In this document: positions 30,585 to 38,752 of the stretch, in pieces | How positions within the stretch are numbered: the stretch's first letter is position 1 | How the letters are laid out: every line of letters starts with the position of its first letter | Origin: Viridibacterium sp047600765 | Lineage (GTDB): Bacteria > Pseudomonadota > Gammaproteobacteria > Burkholderiales > Rhodocyclaceae | Assembly (NCBI GenBank): GCA_047600765.1 | Contig: JASGKF010000002.1 | Location: forward strand, 186,001 to 250,000 | Length of the DNA stretch: 64,000 nucleotides | Direction of reading: 5' to 3' | The notes under the pieces: generated by a model | Database searches by the model: none | What the model saw: the letters and a program-made list of their open reading frames with translations, nothing else | Told to the model about the DNA's origin: nothing | Position numbers and translations under genes: made by a program

Positions 30585-31922
30585 TCACCATCTTTGACTT
30601 GGGGTAGGAGTGGGGACTGGAGCTGGGGTTGGGGTTGGAGGGCGATTGCTACGATTCTCCGGCACGTTCTGCTTGGCCCGGTTCTCGGGGATATAGTCGC
30701 TCCAGGGGTCGGCGACTACAGGCCCCTTTGTCTGCCAAACCACCTTGAACTGGCCATCAGCCTTCACCTCGCCGATGAAGACCGGCTTGTGCAGATGATG
30801 ATTTGCTTTGTCCATCGTCGCCACAAAGCCACTGGGTGCAGGGAAGGTCTGACCAGACATTGCTGCAATAACCTTGTCAGAGTCAGTTGATTTGGCCTTC
30901 TCGACGGCTTGCGCCCACATGTGAATCCCGATGTAGGTGGCTTCCATCGGGTCGTTCGTCAGTGGCTTGTCAGAGTGGCCAGGAATCTTCTTGTCCTTGG
31001 CGTACTTGGACCATGCCTTGATGAAGGCGTCGTTGGACTTGTTCTTGATACTCATGAAATAGTTCCATGCAGCAAGGTGGCCTACCAATGGTTTGGCATC
31101 CACGCCGCGCAGTTCTTCTTCACCCACCGAGAACGCCACGACAGGCACGTCGCTGGCCTTCAGGCCCTGGTTACCCAGTTCCTTGTAGAAGGGCACGTTG
31201 GAGTCGCCGTTGATGGTCAACACCACGGCGGTCTTCTTGCCTTCGGAAGCGAACTTCTTGATCTTGGCAATGATGGTCTGGTAATCGCTGTGACCGAACG
31301 GGGTGTACTCTTCCGCGATGTCGTTGTCCGCAACCCCCTTGGATTTCAGGAAGGCGCGCAGGATCTTGTTTGTGGTGCGGGGATACACGTAGTCAGTACC
31401 TAGCAATACGAAGCGCTTGGCCGAGCCGCCGTCCTTGCTCATCAGGTATTCAACTGCGGGGATGGCTTGCTGGTTGGGGGCTGCGCCCGTGTAGAACACG
31501 TTCTTCGACAGCTCTTCACCTTCGTACTGAACCGGGTAGAACAGCAGGCTGTTCAGTTCTTCGAAGACCGGCAGCACCGACTTGCGGGACACCGAGGTCC
31601 AACAGCCGAAGGTCACGGCAACCTTGTCCTTGGAGATCAGCTGGCGGGCCTTTTCGGCGAACAGCGGCCAGTTGGAAGCAGGGTCAACAACCACGGGCTC
31701 GAGCTTCTTGCCCAGCAGGCCACCCTTGGCATTGATCTCGTCAATGGCCATCAGGGCGACGTCCTTCAGGACGGTTTCGGAAATGGCCATGGTGCCTGAC
31801 AGCGAGTGCAGGATGCCAACCTTGATGGTGTCGGAGGCAAGGACTGGCGCAGGGGCAAATCCTATGCTGGCTAAGGCGAGAGTAATCGCGGTGGCTTTGA
31901 GGATCGAACGGCGTGTGTGCAT
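30585..31922 (-). CDS. urtA: UrtA-like urea (amide) ABC transporter substrate-binding protein
   Basis: 445 residues. The leader has a twin-arginine-like start (HTRRSILKATAITLALASIG). The mature protein matches UrtA: TIKVGILHSLSGTMAISETV, VAVTFGCWTSVSRKSVLPVF, LLFYPVQYEGEE, VLLGTDYVYPRTTNKILRAF and DPWSDYIPENRA near the end. UrtA binds urea in the periplasm for UrtBCDE. None of those genes follows; an unrelated AT-rich gene does. The last 22 residues (NRSNRPPTPTPAPVPTPTPS...) are a Pro/Thr tail not expected in UrtA, encoded by GGGGTTGG-like simple repeats. It is an orphan copy, possibly altered by insertion of the downstream gene. Confidence 0.87.
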   Translation of the reverse strand: MHTRRSILKATAITLALASIGFAPAPVLASDTIKVGILHSLSGTMAISETVLKDVALMAIDEINAKGGLLGKKLEPVVVDPASNWPLFAEKARQLISKDKVAVTFGCWTSVSRKSVLPVFEELNSLLFYPVQYEGEELSKNVFYTGAAPNQQAIPAVEYLMSKDGGSAKRFVLLGTDYVYPRTTNKILRAFLKSKGVADNDIAEEYTPFGHSDYQTIIAKIKKFASEGKKTAVVLTINGDSNVPFYKELGNQGLKASDVPVVAFSVGEEELRGVDAKPLVGHLAAWNYFMSIKNKSNDAFIKAWSKYAKDKKIPGHSDKPLTNDPMEATYIGIHMWAQAVEKAKSTDSDKVIAAMSGQTFPAPSGFVATMDKANHHLHKPVFIGEVKADGQFKVVWQTKGPVVADPWSDYIPENRAKQNVPENRSNRPPTPTPAPVPTPTPSQRW

Positions 31923-32079
31923 GACAGACCTTTCGTGGAGTACAAGTATTGAGCTTTGATAGACCCCATAAACTTAGATCACCACGATGAATATTGAATA
32001 CGCTAAATTGCGTAATCCTTTAGTTCAGGTTTCCGAGATAGCCCTGCGCAACAATTAGTGCTCCAGCCCACCTTGTGAG

Positions 32080-32580
32080 TTAGCCCACGTCAGGCAGCGA
32101 TAGTCCTTCAATTCCCAACCCCAAATGCTTCGCCAGCGCTTCAATGATGATGCCGTGATCATCGCGCGGCGGCAGGCCCGAGACACCGATGCTGCCGATG
32201 ATGCCCGTGTCCCTGAGGCGGATCGGGAAGCCGCCGGGTGAGAGGGCGTAGTCGAGCGGGCTGAGGCCGTAGCGCAGCGTGAGCTCGTATTTGTTCTTCT
32301 CCATGTTGAGCTTGAAGCTGAACGAGCTGCGGTGAAAGCGTTCGACGACGTTGCGTTTGCGGCGCGCCCATTCGCCGTTGTCCGGCGTCGTACCGGGCAT
32401 GGCGTAGTAGAAGAGTTGTTGCCCTGTGAGGCCGATGCTGATGGCGGCTTTCTTGCCACGTGCTTCGAGCAGCTCGACGAGGATGTGGCCGATCTGCCAG
32501 GCGGTGCGGGCGGTGAAGCTGTCGAACTGCAGGGCGTCTTCCTGCTTGGCGAGCAGGGCGAGTTCTTCGTCGTGGGTCAT
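32080..32580 (-). CDS. UPF0303 / DUF336 family protein (HbpS-like fold)
   Basis: 166 residues starting MTHDEELALLAKQEDALQFD at ATG 32580. The family pattern is clear: FTARTAWQIGHILVELLEAR, AISIGLTGQQLFYYAMPGTT, NVVERFHRSSFSFKLNMEKN and PIRLRDTGIIGSIGVSGLPP, followed by DDHGIIIEAL. These proteins share a fold with the heme-binding HbpS/GlcG proteins; the biochemical role of UPF0303 is not established. It is cytoplasmic and appears to be a single-gene unit downstream of a strong terminator. Confidence 0.85.
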   Translation of the reverse strand: MTHDEELALLAKQEDALQFDSFTARTAWQIGHILVELLEARGKKAAISIGLTGQQLFYYAMPGTTPDNGEWARRKRNVVERFHRSSFSFKLNMEKNKYELTLRYGLSPLDYALSPGGFPIRLRDTGIIGSIGVSGLPPRDDHGIIIEALAKHLGLGIEGLSLPDVG

Positions 32581-32610
32581 GTGATGGGCTTCCCGGATTG
32601 GTGGGTTCGA

Positions 32611-32652
32611 CAGCAACAAAGAACGAAGGGCGCCATTGGCGCCCTTCGTTCT
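32611..32652 (-). terminator. Intrinsic terminator of the PEP-CTERM gene
   Basis: A perfect 15-bp stem, AGAACGAAGGGCGCC (32620-32634) and its complement (32638-32652), with a 3-nt loop. On the minus strand it is followed by TTTGTTGCTG. It lies 28 bp past the stop at 32680 and separates that gene from UPF0303. Confidence 0.75.
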
Positions 32653-32679
32653 AGCGTGATGCCATGTTCTCAGAGATCG

Positions 32680-33663
32680 TCACGCCCGGCTACGACGGCG
32701 GGCCATCAGACCGCAGATGCCCAGGCCTGCCAACAGCATGGCGTAGCTGGAGGGCTCAGGTACCGCAGAAACGCTCCAGCCGAGATCCTGAAGCTGGGCA
32801 AAAGTCAGTGCATCGGGGGCGCGCGAAACGCCTTTGCCGGTGCTGCCGGACATCAGGGTTGCAACGGAAGGATCAACCCAGACTTCGGTGTTGCCATCCA
32901 GCGTGCCGTCTGCCTTCAGCGGGCGGGTGGCTAGTTTGAGATATTCACCACCGTTGGCGGCCGTTGCATTCGCGCCCGTCCAGTAGAGGCTGCTGCCAGT
33001 CAGGGCTGCGACACGTTGTGCGTTTGTCATGGCCGTCAGGGCGATGAAGCTGCCATCGGCCTGTTTTTCTGCAACCAGCTTGTCATAGGCAGACGGCAAG
33101 CCGTTGATGAAGGCGCCCTGGTTCGTCACGCTGGTGGTGATGCGGCTTTCGAAGCCCAGGATGTGTCCGATGTAGCGGTTGGTATAGGTCAGCATATCGA
33201 ACTGATCGGCAGGGGTGTTGCCGTCCAGACCCAGATAGGTCTGTGCTGCCATGCTGGATGTGAAATTGAAGATCAGGCGGGCATCTGCACCGGTGCCGGC
33301 AGAGCTGCCTGCCGCGGTGGTCAGGTTCGTCTGCATGAGATGCTGTGCCATGGCCGGGTCGTAGCTCGTGGTCCCGATCGTGTAGAACGTCAGGGAGTTA
33401 TTTGCCGAGCCAGGGCTGCTGGACGTGGAGACGGGATCGCTGCCAGCGTTGATGGAGATGGTCTCGCCGGCATAGCTGGCGACGAGCAGATTGCTCCAGG
33501 TGTTGATAGCTGTTTCGAGTACGGCTTTGCGTTGCGCGCCGTAGATCGAGTCTTTGAATCCGACGCCGTCGCTGTCGATGTAGTTGATCGTGAATCCGAC
33601 ATTGGCGGCTTGCACTGCCGTCGCGCAAAACGCGCCCGCAATAGCGAGCATCTTGAGCTTCAT
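32680..33663 (-). CDS. PEP-CTERM sorted metalloprotease-like protein with degenerate zinc site
   Basis: 327 residues from ATG 33663 (GGGGAAAG upstream), signal peptide MKLKMLAIAGAFCATAVQA. The C-terminus is a full PEP-CTERM sorting signal: VPEPSSYAMLLAGLGICGLM then ARRRSRA. Exosortase would anchor or release it at the surface or in extracellular polymer. The middle resembles the PEP-CTERM metalloprotease family, but the expected HExxH reads RYIGHILGF. The first His is Arg and the catalytic Glu is Tyr. It is probably non-catalytic. No exosortase gene is in the window. Confidence 0.78.
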   Translation of the reverse strand: MKLKMLAIAGAFCATAVQAANVGFTINYIDSDGVGFKDSIYGAQRKAVLETAINTWSNLLVASYAGETISINAGSDPVSTSSSPGSANNSLTFYTIGTTSYDPAMAQHLMQTNLTTAAGSSAGTGADARLIFNFTSSMAAQTYLGLDGNTPADQFDMLTYTNRYIGHILGFESRITTSVTNQGAFINGLPSAYDKLVAEKQADGSFIALTAMTNAQRVAALTGSSLYWTGANATAANGGEYLKLATRPLKADGTLDGNTEVWVDPSVATLMSGSTGKGVSRAPDALTFAQLQDLGWSVSAVPEPSSYAMLLAGLGICGLMARRRSRA

Positions 33664-33976
33664 GTTCTTTCCCCGAGAATTGATGACGAATGTATTGGCG
33701 CTCATGGTGAGGCCGGTATGAGAGCGTCGCGAGTATAGGAGAAGCAGATTGAATGAGTGCGGGCGTTTGCCGCATTGATGCCATTGCTGTGTATGCCCGG
33801 AAGGGCATGTTCCCGCGTGACTGGGTGCGAGGTGGGTCCGGTGAGTCTCCGACGTCAGGCATCAGGCAGTGCCAAGCTACCTGTCTCCCAACGAAATGTT
33901 GTGCCAGAGCCTCCATGGGGAGGCCATGCTTGTCGAGCTGTCATCATGTCCCGGTCGGGTTTTGCGAAAATTGCGT

Positions 33977-34381
33977 ATGGACAAGCTGATGCGTTTTCCC
34001 GAGGCAGTGCCGCACGAGCCGGCCATCGACGCCTGGCTGCAGCTGCGCCCTGCGGAGCTGGTGGCGCTCGCGCAGCGCTGGTTCTCGATCATCCGTGGTT
34101 GTGGCGACGATGTGCGGGAGTTGTTGCACGACGGGCATCCGACGGCTTGTGTCGGAGACGCGGCGTTTGCCTACGTCAATGTTTTTACGGCGCACGTGAA
34201 TGTTGGATTCTTTCGAGGTGCCGAACTCCCGGACCCACAGGGCTTGCTGGAGGGGACGGGCAAGTTCATGCGCCATGTGAAGCTGAGGCCGGCGAGCCCG
34301 GTCGACGAGGTGGCGTTGCAGCAGCTGATTGAACGGGCTTACCGGGACATGCAGGCCCGTCTGGATGCTGGAGCGCTTTAG
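33977..34381 (+). CDS. DUF1801 family protein
   Basis: 134 residues starting MDKLMRFPEAVPHEPAIDAW; ATG 33926 would add 17 residues and is not excluded. The family features are HPTACVGDAAFAYVNVFTAH, VNVGFFRGAELPDPQGLLEG and GKFMRHVKLR, which matches the iron-chaperone-fold DUF1801 proteins (frataxin-like fold). No function is assigned to most of them. It is a single gene between the PEP-CTERM gene (divergent) and an orphan exported protein. Confidence 0.75.
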   Translation: MDKLMRFPEAVPHEPAIDAWLQLRPAELVALAQRWFSIIRGCGDDVRELLHDGHPTACVGDAAFAYVNVFTAHVNVGFFRGAELPDPQGLLEGTGKFMRHVKLRPASPVDEVALQQLIERAYRDMQARLDAGAL

Positions 34382-34576
34382 CCCGGTGGGGCCGGTCTCC
34401 GCGTCTGCTGTATCGATTCACGCGTGCTCCGGTAATGACAAAAGCACCAGTGGGCAGCCATGTTGTTTTGCCGGTATGGGTAGTGCACAGTTGCCCGGCG
34501 CGGTGTGCAAGTCCTTTCCCTTTTATCGATCTGGTAGCCAGGCTGCCGGGTCTCAGCACTGCACAAAGGAGCTTTG

Positions 34577-35908
34577 ATGCGGAAAGTGGTACTGGCCGTA
34601 GTGGTGGTTTGTCTGGGCGCGATAGGCGGGTTTGCAGCCAGGTACTGGTTGGGTGATGAGGCACGTGCTGTCGGGGAAACCGTTGCGTCCGTTTCGCCGT
34701 CCGAGGTTCCGGCTCTACCCGCCAGCTACTTTGATCAGCACAATGCCCTTTCACCAGAGGGCGTTGCGAACGTGCCTGCGATTGCGGCGCAGATCGATGT
34801 ACTGGATCAACGGATCAGCACGCACTTGCTGGCGGTGTTTGACGAAGGGCGCACGGTGGACCCAGCGGGCGTGCAGGATACGCTGGACAGCTTGTACAAA
34901 CTGACGCTGTTGGTGCAGCGTTTGCAGCAAACGCCTCCCTATCCGAAAGAGATCGTGTTTCCCAGCTGGAAGCCTTTGCTCGACCGCGAGCAGGGGTCGA
35001 AAGCTGATCGTTTCATCTCGACGTTCGCCAGGCGTCTGGCCGGGCAGCCGGGTTGTATTGCCGAGCCGTCAGATTTGAAGTTCCCGGATCTGTTCTGGTT
35101 CGAGTATTCATTGTCCAAGATGGATGTGGAAAAGCGCAGCTGCAACGTCTTTCCGCATGGATGGCTTGAGAGTCCCGCGAATGGGCCGGATGCCGAGCGA
35201 ATCGGCAGGCTGAAGAAACGGATGGCTGAAACAGTGCCCCATGTCTTTCTGGCCCAAGTTGCGGGGGGGAGTGCCAGTGCCTGTGCGGAGCCGGAAATGG
35301 CCAAGGCAGTTCAGTTCGACGCATGCAAATGGGCCGCAGTGTTGTCCGACGTCGAGGTGGGTAATCAGGATCCGAGATCGCTGGAAATGACGAAGTCTTT
35401 CGTTTCGCATGCCTGGCCTGAGCACAAGGAGCGTACTGCGGCGGCTATCAAGGAGGATGTGGCCCGGCTGGCGCAAAAGCTTGTCGGCAGGACACCAGAC
35501 CAGGCCTGGAAACTCTTGCAGTATCGGGAGGCCATCAAGGAGCCGTCGGAGTACTGGATAGGCGATGGTGGAAAGCTGTTGGTCCTGCGGTTCGAGGCGA
35601 GTTATTCGGAGCGGGTAGGCGCTCCTGCAGCGTATCTGATGGTGCTATCGAAAGAGCGGGACGAGCTGATCGATGTGCCGGGCAACTTCGGTCAGTACGA
35701 CAACGGGGATGTCGCAGGCATTTCTGATATCGATGGCGATGGCAACATCGAGGTCTGGATATCGGCCACCTGGGGTGAATGCGATGGTGAAGATGAAGAG
35801 CCCGGGGAGACTTGCTCCATCCCCCATTTGTACATGATGGAGCAGCTTGGGTCTCAGTTCATTCCGTTCGTGAAGGGGCCCAGACCTGCAGGCTGGCGCC
35901 CCTCCTAG
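34577..35908 (+). CDS. Exported or membrane-anchored orphan protein
   Basis: 443 residues, starting at ATG 34577 with AAAGGAG upstream (a TTG directly before is possible). An N-terminal transmembrane or signal helix (VVLAVVVVCLGAIGGFAARY) precedes a helical region to about 330. The C-terminus has DVAGISDIDGDGNIEVWISA, a calcium-loop-like FG-GAP/EF-hand motif in an acidic stretch (GECDGEDEEPGE). Several Cys suggest disulfides. I do not recognise the family. It converges with the large beta-propeller gene, 32 bp apart, without an obvious terminator between. Confidence 0.6.
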   Translation: MRKVVLAVVVVCLGAIGGFAARYWLGDEARAVGETVASVSPSEVPALPASYFDQHNALSPEGVANVPAIAAQIDVLDQRISTHLLAVFDEGRTVDPAGVQDTLDSLYKLTLLVQRLQQTPPYPKEIVFPSWKPLLDREQGSKADRFISTFARRLAGQPGCIAEPSDLKFPDLFWFEYSLSKMDVEKRSCNVFPHGWLESPANGPDAERIGRLKKRMAETVPHVFLAQVAGGSASACAEPEMAKAVQFDACKWAAVLSDVEVGNQDPRSLEMTKSFVSHAWPEHKERTAAAIKEDVARLAQKLVGRTPDQAWKLLQYREAIKEPSEYWIGDGGKLLVLRFEASYSERVGAPAAYLMVLSKERDELIDVPGNFGQYDNGDVAGISDIDGDGNIEVWISATWGECDGEDEEPGETCSIPHLYMMEQLGSQFIPFVKGPRPAGWRPS

Positions 35909-35940
35909 CGTCGTGCAGCGAATGCGGTGCCGTGTTCGTG

Positions 35941-38151
35941 TCAGACGTCGGCTTTGGCGCGACGACGCCTGATGGACAGGATGGACATGAGCACATAGCG
36001 GCCAAGGATCGTGATGACAACGCCTGCAAGTGCGAGATAGGAGTACAGGCTGGGGTCGCGTCCGTAAGCGGGGGTTTGCCAGCTGAGACCACCGTCGCGG
36101 GTGCAGGCGAACTGATAGTGACTGCCCACGTAGCAGCCGTACTGGCTGTCGCGGGAGAACTGGATGTCACGAACCCATTTCCGGTCCGCGCGCTCCTGAT
36201 GGCTGTTGAACATGAATTCATCCACCTGGGTGACGACCTTCCAGCTCTGACCGCCATCTGTTGTCTTGCAGAGGAAGAGTTTGTCCAGTGAGTGGAATGT
36301 GACCGTGCCAGTCAAGGAGTATTCGACGCGACCGATCCCCATGCCTTCGCGCGCGTTGGCGGGAAAGGTAAGGACGTCTGGCCTGCAACCTGACTCGGAC
36401 GGTTCCGGTGTTTGCCATGTCTTGCCGCCGTCTCTTGTTCGCAGCAGATGCTCATGCGTTGGCTGTTCTGCCCAGCCACTGACGACGAGGCCCTCCTTGC
36501 CTTTGGCGTCCAGTGACATGGCAACCACGCCCTGCGATCTGACGGGGAGGGCACTTCTGCGCCAGCTCTTGCCGCCGTCGTTGGTGATCAGGAGCTGAGG
36601 GTTGTCGTTGTTGCGCTCGGAGGCGATCCAGCCCGACTTCGAGTCGGCTGCGAACTGGACAAGGTTGAGCGAGGAATGCGAAATGGTTTCGCGTCGCCAT
36701 ACTTGGCCGCCGTCGTGGGATTGCATGAGCTTTCCATCTTGTCGGACCGCCCAGATGTGCTGGCAGTCTTCAGACACAAACACATTGCTCAGCCATTCGG
36801 GATTCAGGTGTTCGAGGGCCTGCCAATGCTTGCCCGCATCCCTGGTCTCCAGGAGTCCGCGGGTGCCCACGGCCCAGCCGCGCGTTTGATCACCACAGAA
36901 CTTCACGGCACGCAGATCCAGGTCCTCGCCAGTGGTCTGCCGTATCCAGCGGGCGCCGCCATCCTCTGAGAAGAGGATTCCGTCCGTGCCGGCGGCCCAC
37001 ATGAATTTGCCGCCGGGAGAGACGTGGAGGCTCCGCCAGTCGCCCCTGCTGCCACGCGAGACATAGCGCCACGACTTGCCGCTGTCGTCGCTGGCGAGCA
37101 CGGAGCCATTGGTATCGACTGCGGTGAAGTGTTTGAGATCGCTCTCCGCATGAATGGCCAGCAGGTTGTGTGGGCGTGTCCTGCTTGCCGGCTGCCAACT
37201 TTCGCCACCGTCATTGGTGAGATACAGCGTTCGATCATCGTTTAGCATCCAGCCTGACTTTGCATCGACAAAACCCATGTTCGCAACGCTGAGCGTCTGT
37301 GGCGATCTCTGCCAGTTCTTGCCGTAGTCCCGTGAGTTGACGCCACTGCTCCAGAGGTGCGATCCATCCGGGGAGAAAAAAATGTCCCGGAACTCAAGCT
37401 CCCTCCCGCCATTCGGTTCCGCGAAAGCCGTGACGTTCTCTGCCTGCATCGCCGTCCATTGCCGGCCTCCATCCTGAGTGATCAGGATGATTCCCTTGCC
37501 GACGGCGTAGCCGCGCTTTGCGTCAGGCTGGAACTTGATCTTGCGAAGCTGGATGTCACGCTCGGAATCGTCACGGCCATACTGCTTTTCCCAGGTCTTG
37601 CCGCCGTCCTGCGTGTGGAAGATGTGTGAGCTTCCTGCAGTCCAGCCGGTTTGCCCGTCTGCGCTGAAGTGCAGAGCGTTCACGGAAAAGCCCGTAGGTA
37701 CACGGGCTTCGGACCAGGTACTTCCGGCATCGCGCGTCCACCATAGTTGCTTGCTGAATGCGAACCAGCCGGTCTGGCCGTCACTCAGGAACTGCGCGTC
37801 GTATCTTTGCCAGCTGTAGTAGTGCGGGGGCAGGCCAATGCGACGCCAGAGACGCCCTTGATCCGAAGAGATGAGCGGCTGGAGTCCGTCGTGGATGATG
37901 ATTTTGTCATTGATGAAATAGGCCTTGAAGGGATCGAGCGGCCGGTCGCCACGCCAGTAGGCATTCGTTACCCTGGGCGAGAAGGCACTCAGGACGCTGG
38001 CCGTCGGGTCATCGAGGTAACTGTTCGTCGTCCAGTCAGATGGGGCGCGATGGAAGTCCCAGCCGACGACGAAGAACAGGACGACTAGCGGAATGAGTAT
38101 CCAGGCTGTTTCCAGCGCAATGCGTTGCAGGATTTTCCGGACAGGGGGCAT
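35941..38151 (-). CDS. Large membrane-anchored YCF48/BNR-repeat beta-propeller protein
   Basis: 736 residues. Transmembrane helices lie near 12-32 (TAWILIPLVVLFFVVGW) and near 705-725 (LALAGVVITILGRYVLM). Between them are about a dozen BNR/Asp-box repeats of the form D-G-G-x-x-W (TRDAGSTWSEA, TQDGGKTWEKQ, TNDGGESWQPA, SEDGGARWIRQ and so on), typical of YCF48/HCF136-like or sialidase-type propellers. No catalytic sialidase residues are apparent, so a scaffold or binding role is more likely than an enzyme. The ligand is unknown. It is a single gene. Confidence 0.72.
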   Translation of the reverse strand: MPPVRKILQRIALETAWILIPLVVLFFVVGWDFHRAPSDWTTNSYLDDPTASVLSAFSPRVTNAYWRGDRPLDPFKAYFINDKIIIHDGLQPLISSDQGRLWRRIGLPPHYYSWQRYDAQFLSDGQTGWFAFSKQLWWTRDAGSTWSEARVPTGFSVNALHFSADGQTGWTAGSSHIFHTQDGGKTWEKQYGRDDSERDIQLRKIKFQPDAKRGYAVGKGIILITQDGGRQWTAMQAENVTAFAEPNGGRELEFRDIFFSPDGSHLWSSGVNSRDYGKNWQRSPQTLSVANMGFVDAKSGWMLNDDRTLYLTNDGGESWQPASRTRPHNLLAIHAESDLKHFTAVDTNGSVLASDDSGKSWRYVSRGSRGDWRSLHVSPGGKFMWAAGTDGILFSEDGGARWIRQTTGEDLDLRAVKFCGDQTRGWAVGTRGLLETRDAGKHWQALEHLNPEWLSNVFVSEDCQHIWAVRQDGKLMQSHDGGQVWRRETISHSSLNLVQFAADSKSGWIASERNNDNPQLLITNDGGKSWRRSALPVRSQGVVAMSLDAKGKEGLVVSGWAEQPTHEHLLRTRDGGKTWQTPEPSESGCRPDVLTFPANAREGMGIGRVEYSLTGTVTFHSLDKLFLCKTTDGGQSWKVVTQVDEFMFNSHQERADRKWVRDIQFSRDSQYGCYVGSHYQFACTRDGGLSWQTPAYGRDPSLYSYLALAGVVITILGRYVLMSILSIRRRRAKADV

Positions 38152-38251
38152 GGTGTTCTGCAGAGTCGTTATCGGGCGGACTGATACTACATGGCTTCCT
38201 GTGGCGAGAATGACGGATGAGAGGGCAGCGCTGGCGCTGGTGGCGCCAGCC

Positions 38252-38548
38252 TTAGTCCGGCATCAGCCGCGCTGTGCGGCGGGGGCCGTCCAGGGTGATG
38301 AGGTAGCGCTTGCCGTTGGCGGCAGTGGCTTTGTACGAGGTGTAGAGGCCGCGCGGCGATTCGGCATTGAGCTGGGTGCCGGGGATCATCTTGAGGTCAC
38401 GGACGAAAGCGTCGAAGCGCGCGGCGCTGACGGGGCGGTCGTCGATGTGGCAGCAGGTGCCGCCCTTGTTCTGCGCGGCGGGTGGCGTGTCGGCTTGCGC
38501 TTGGGTACTGAGCAGAAAGGTGGCGATGAGCAGAGCCGTGCGGTTCAT
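38252..38548 (-). CDS. Small exported protein, function unknown
   Basis: 98 residues starting MNRTALLIATFLLSTQAQAD, a clear signal peptide. The mature part begins with GGTCCHIDDRPVSAARFDAF and ends GKRYLITLDGPRRTARLMPD. The CC pair in the mature N-terminus could bind metal or form disulfides. I do not recognise it. A short hairpin (GCTGGCGC / GCGCCAGC near 38230-38250) follows the stop without a T tract. It is divergent from the 773-residue protein. Confidence 0.6.
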   Translation of the reverse strand: MNRTALLIATFLLSTQAQADTPPAAQNKGGTCCHIDDRPVSAARFDAFVRDLKMIPGTQLNAESPRGLYTSYKATAANGKRYLITLDGPRRTARLMPD

Positions 38549-38752
38549 GATGTGGGGTAGACGGGTAACAGGGCATCGTACTGCTACCGGTATATGGCGT
38601 GTCAGGCCTTGCCGATGGCCGCTGGGTTGCACATCGAGGAGGAGGGAACTGCAAAGGTCGGGGCTGGGACAGTTGCTTATCCGCGTTATCGGCTCTGTTG
38701 TGTGGCGGGAAAATGCGCGACTGTTCTGGGGTGTCTGGGTTCGGGAGTCCGC

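Noticed and set aside
35941..38151. Sialidase function for the Asp-box repeat protein.
   Set aside because: Asp boxes alone do not show activity; the Arg triad and Tyr/Glu of sialidases could not be located.
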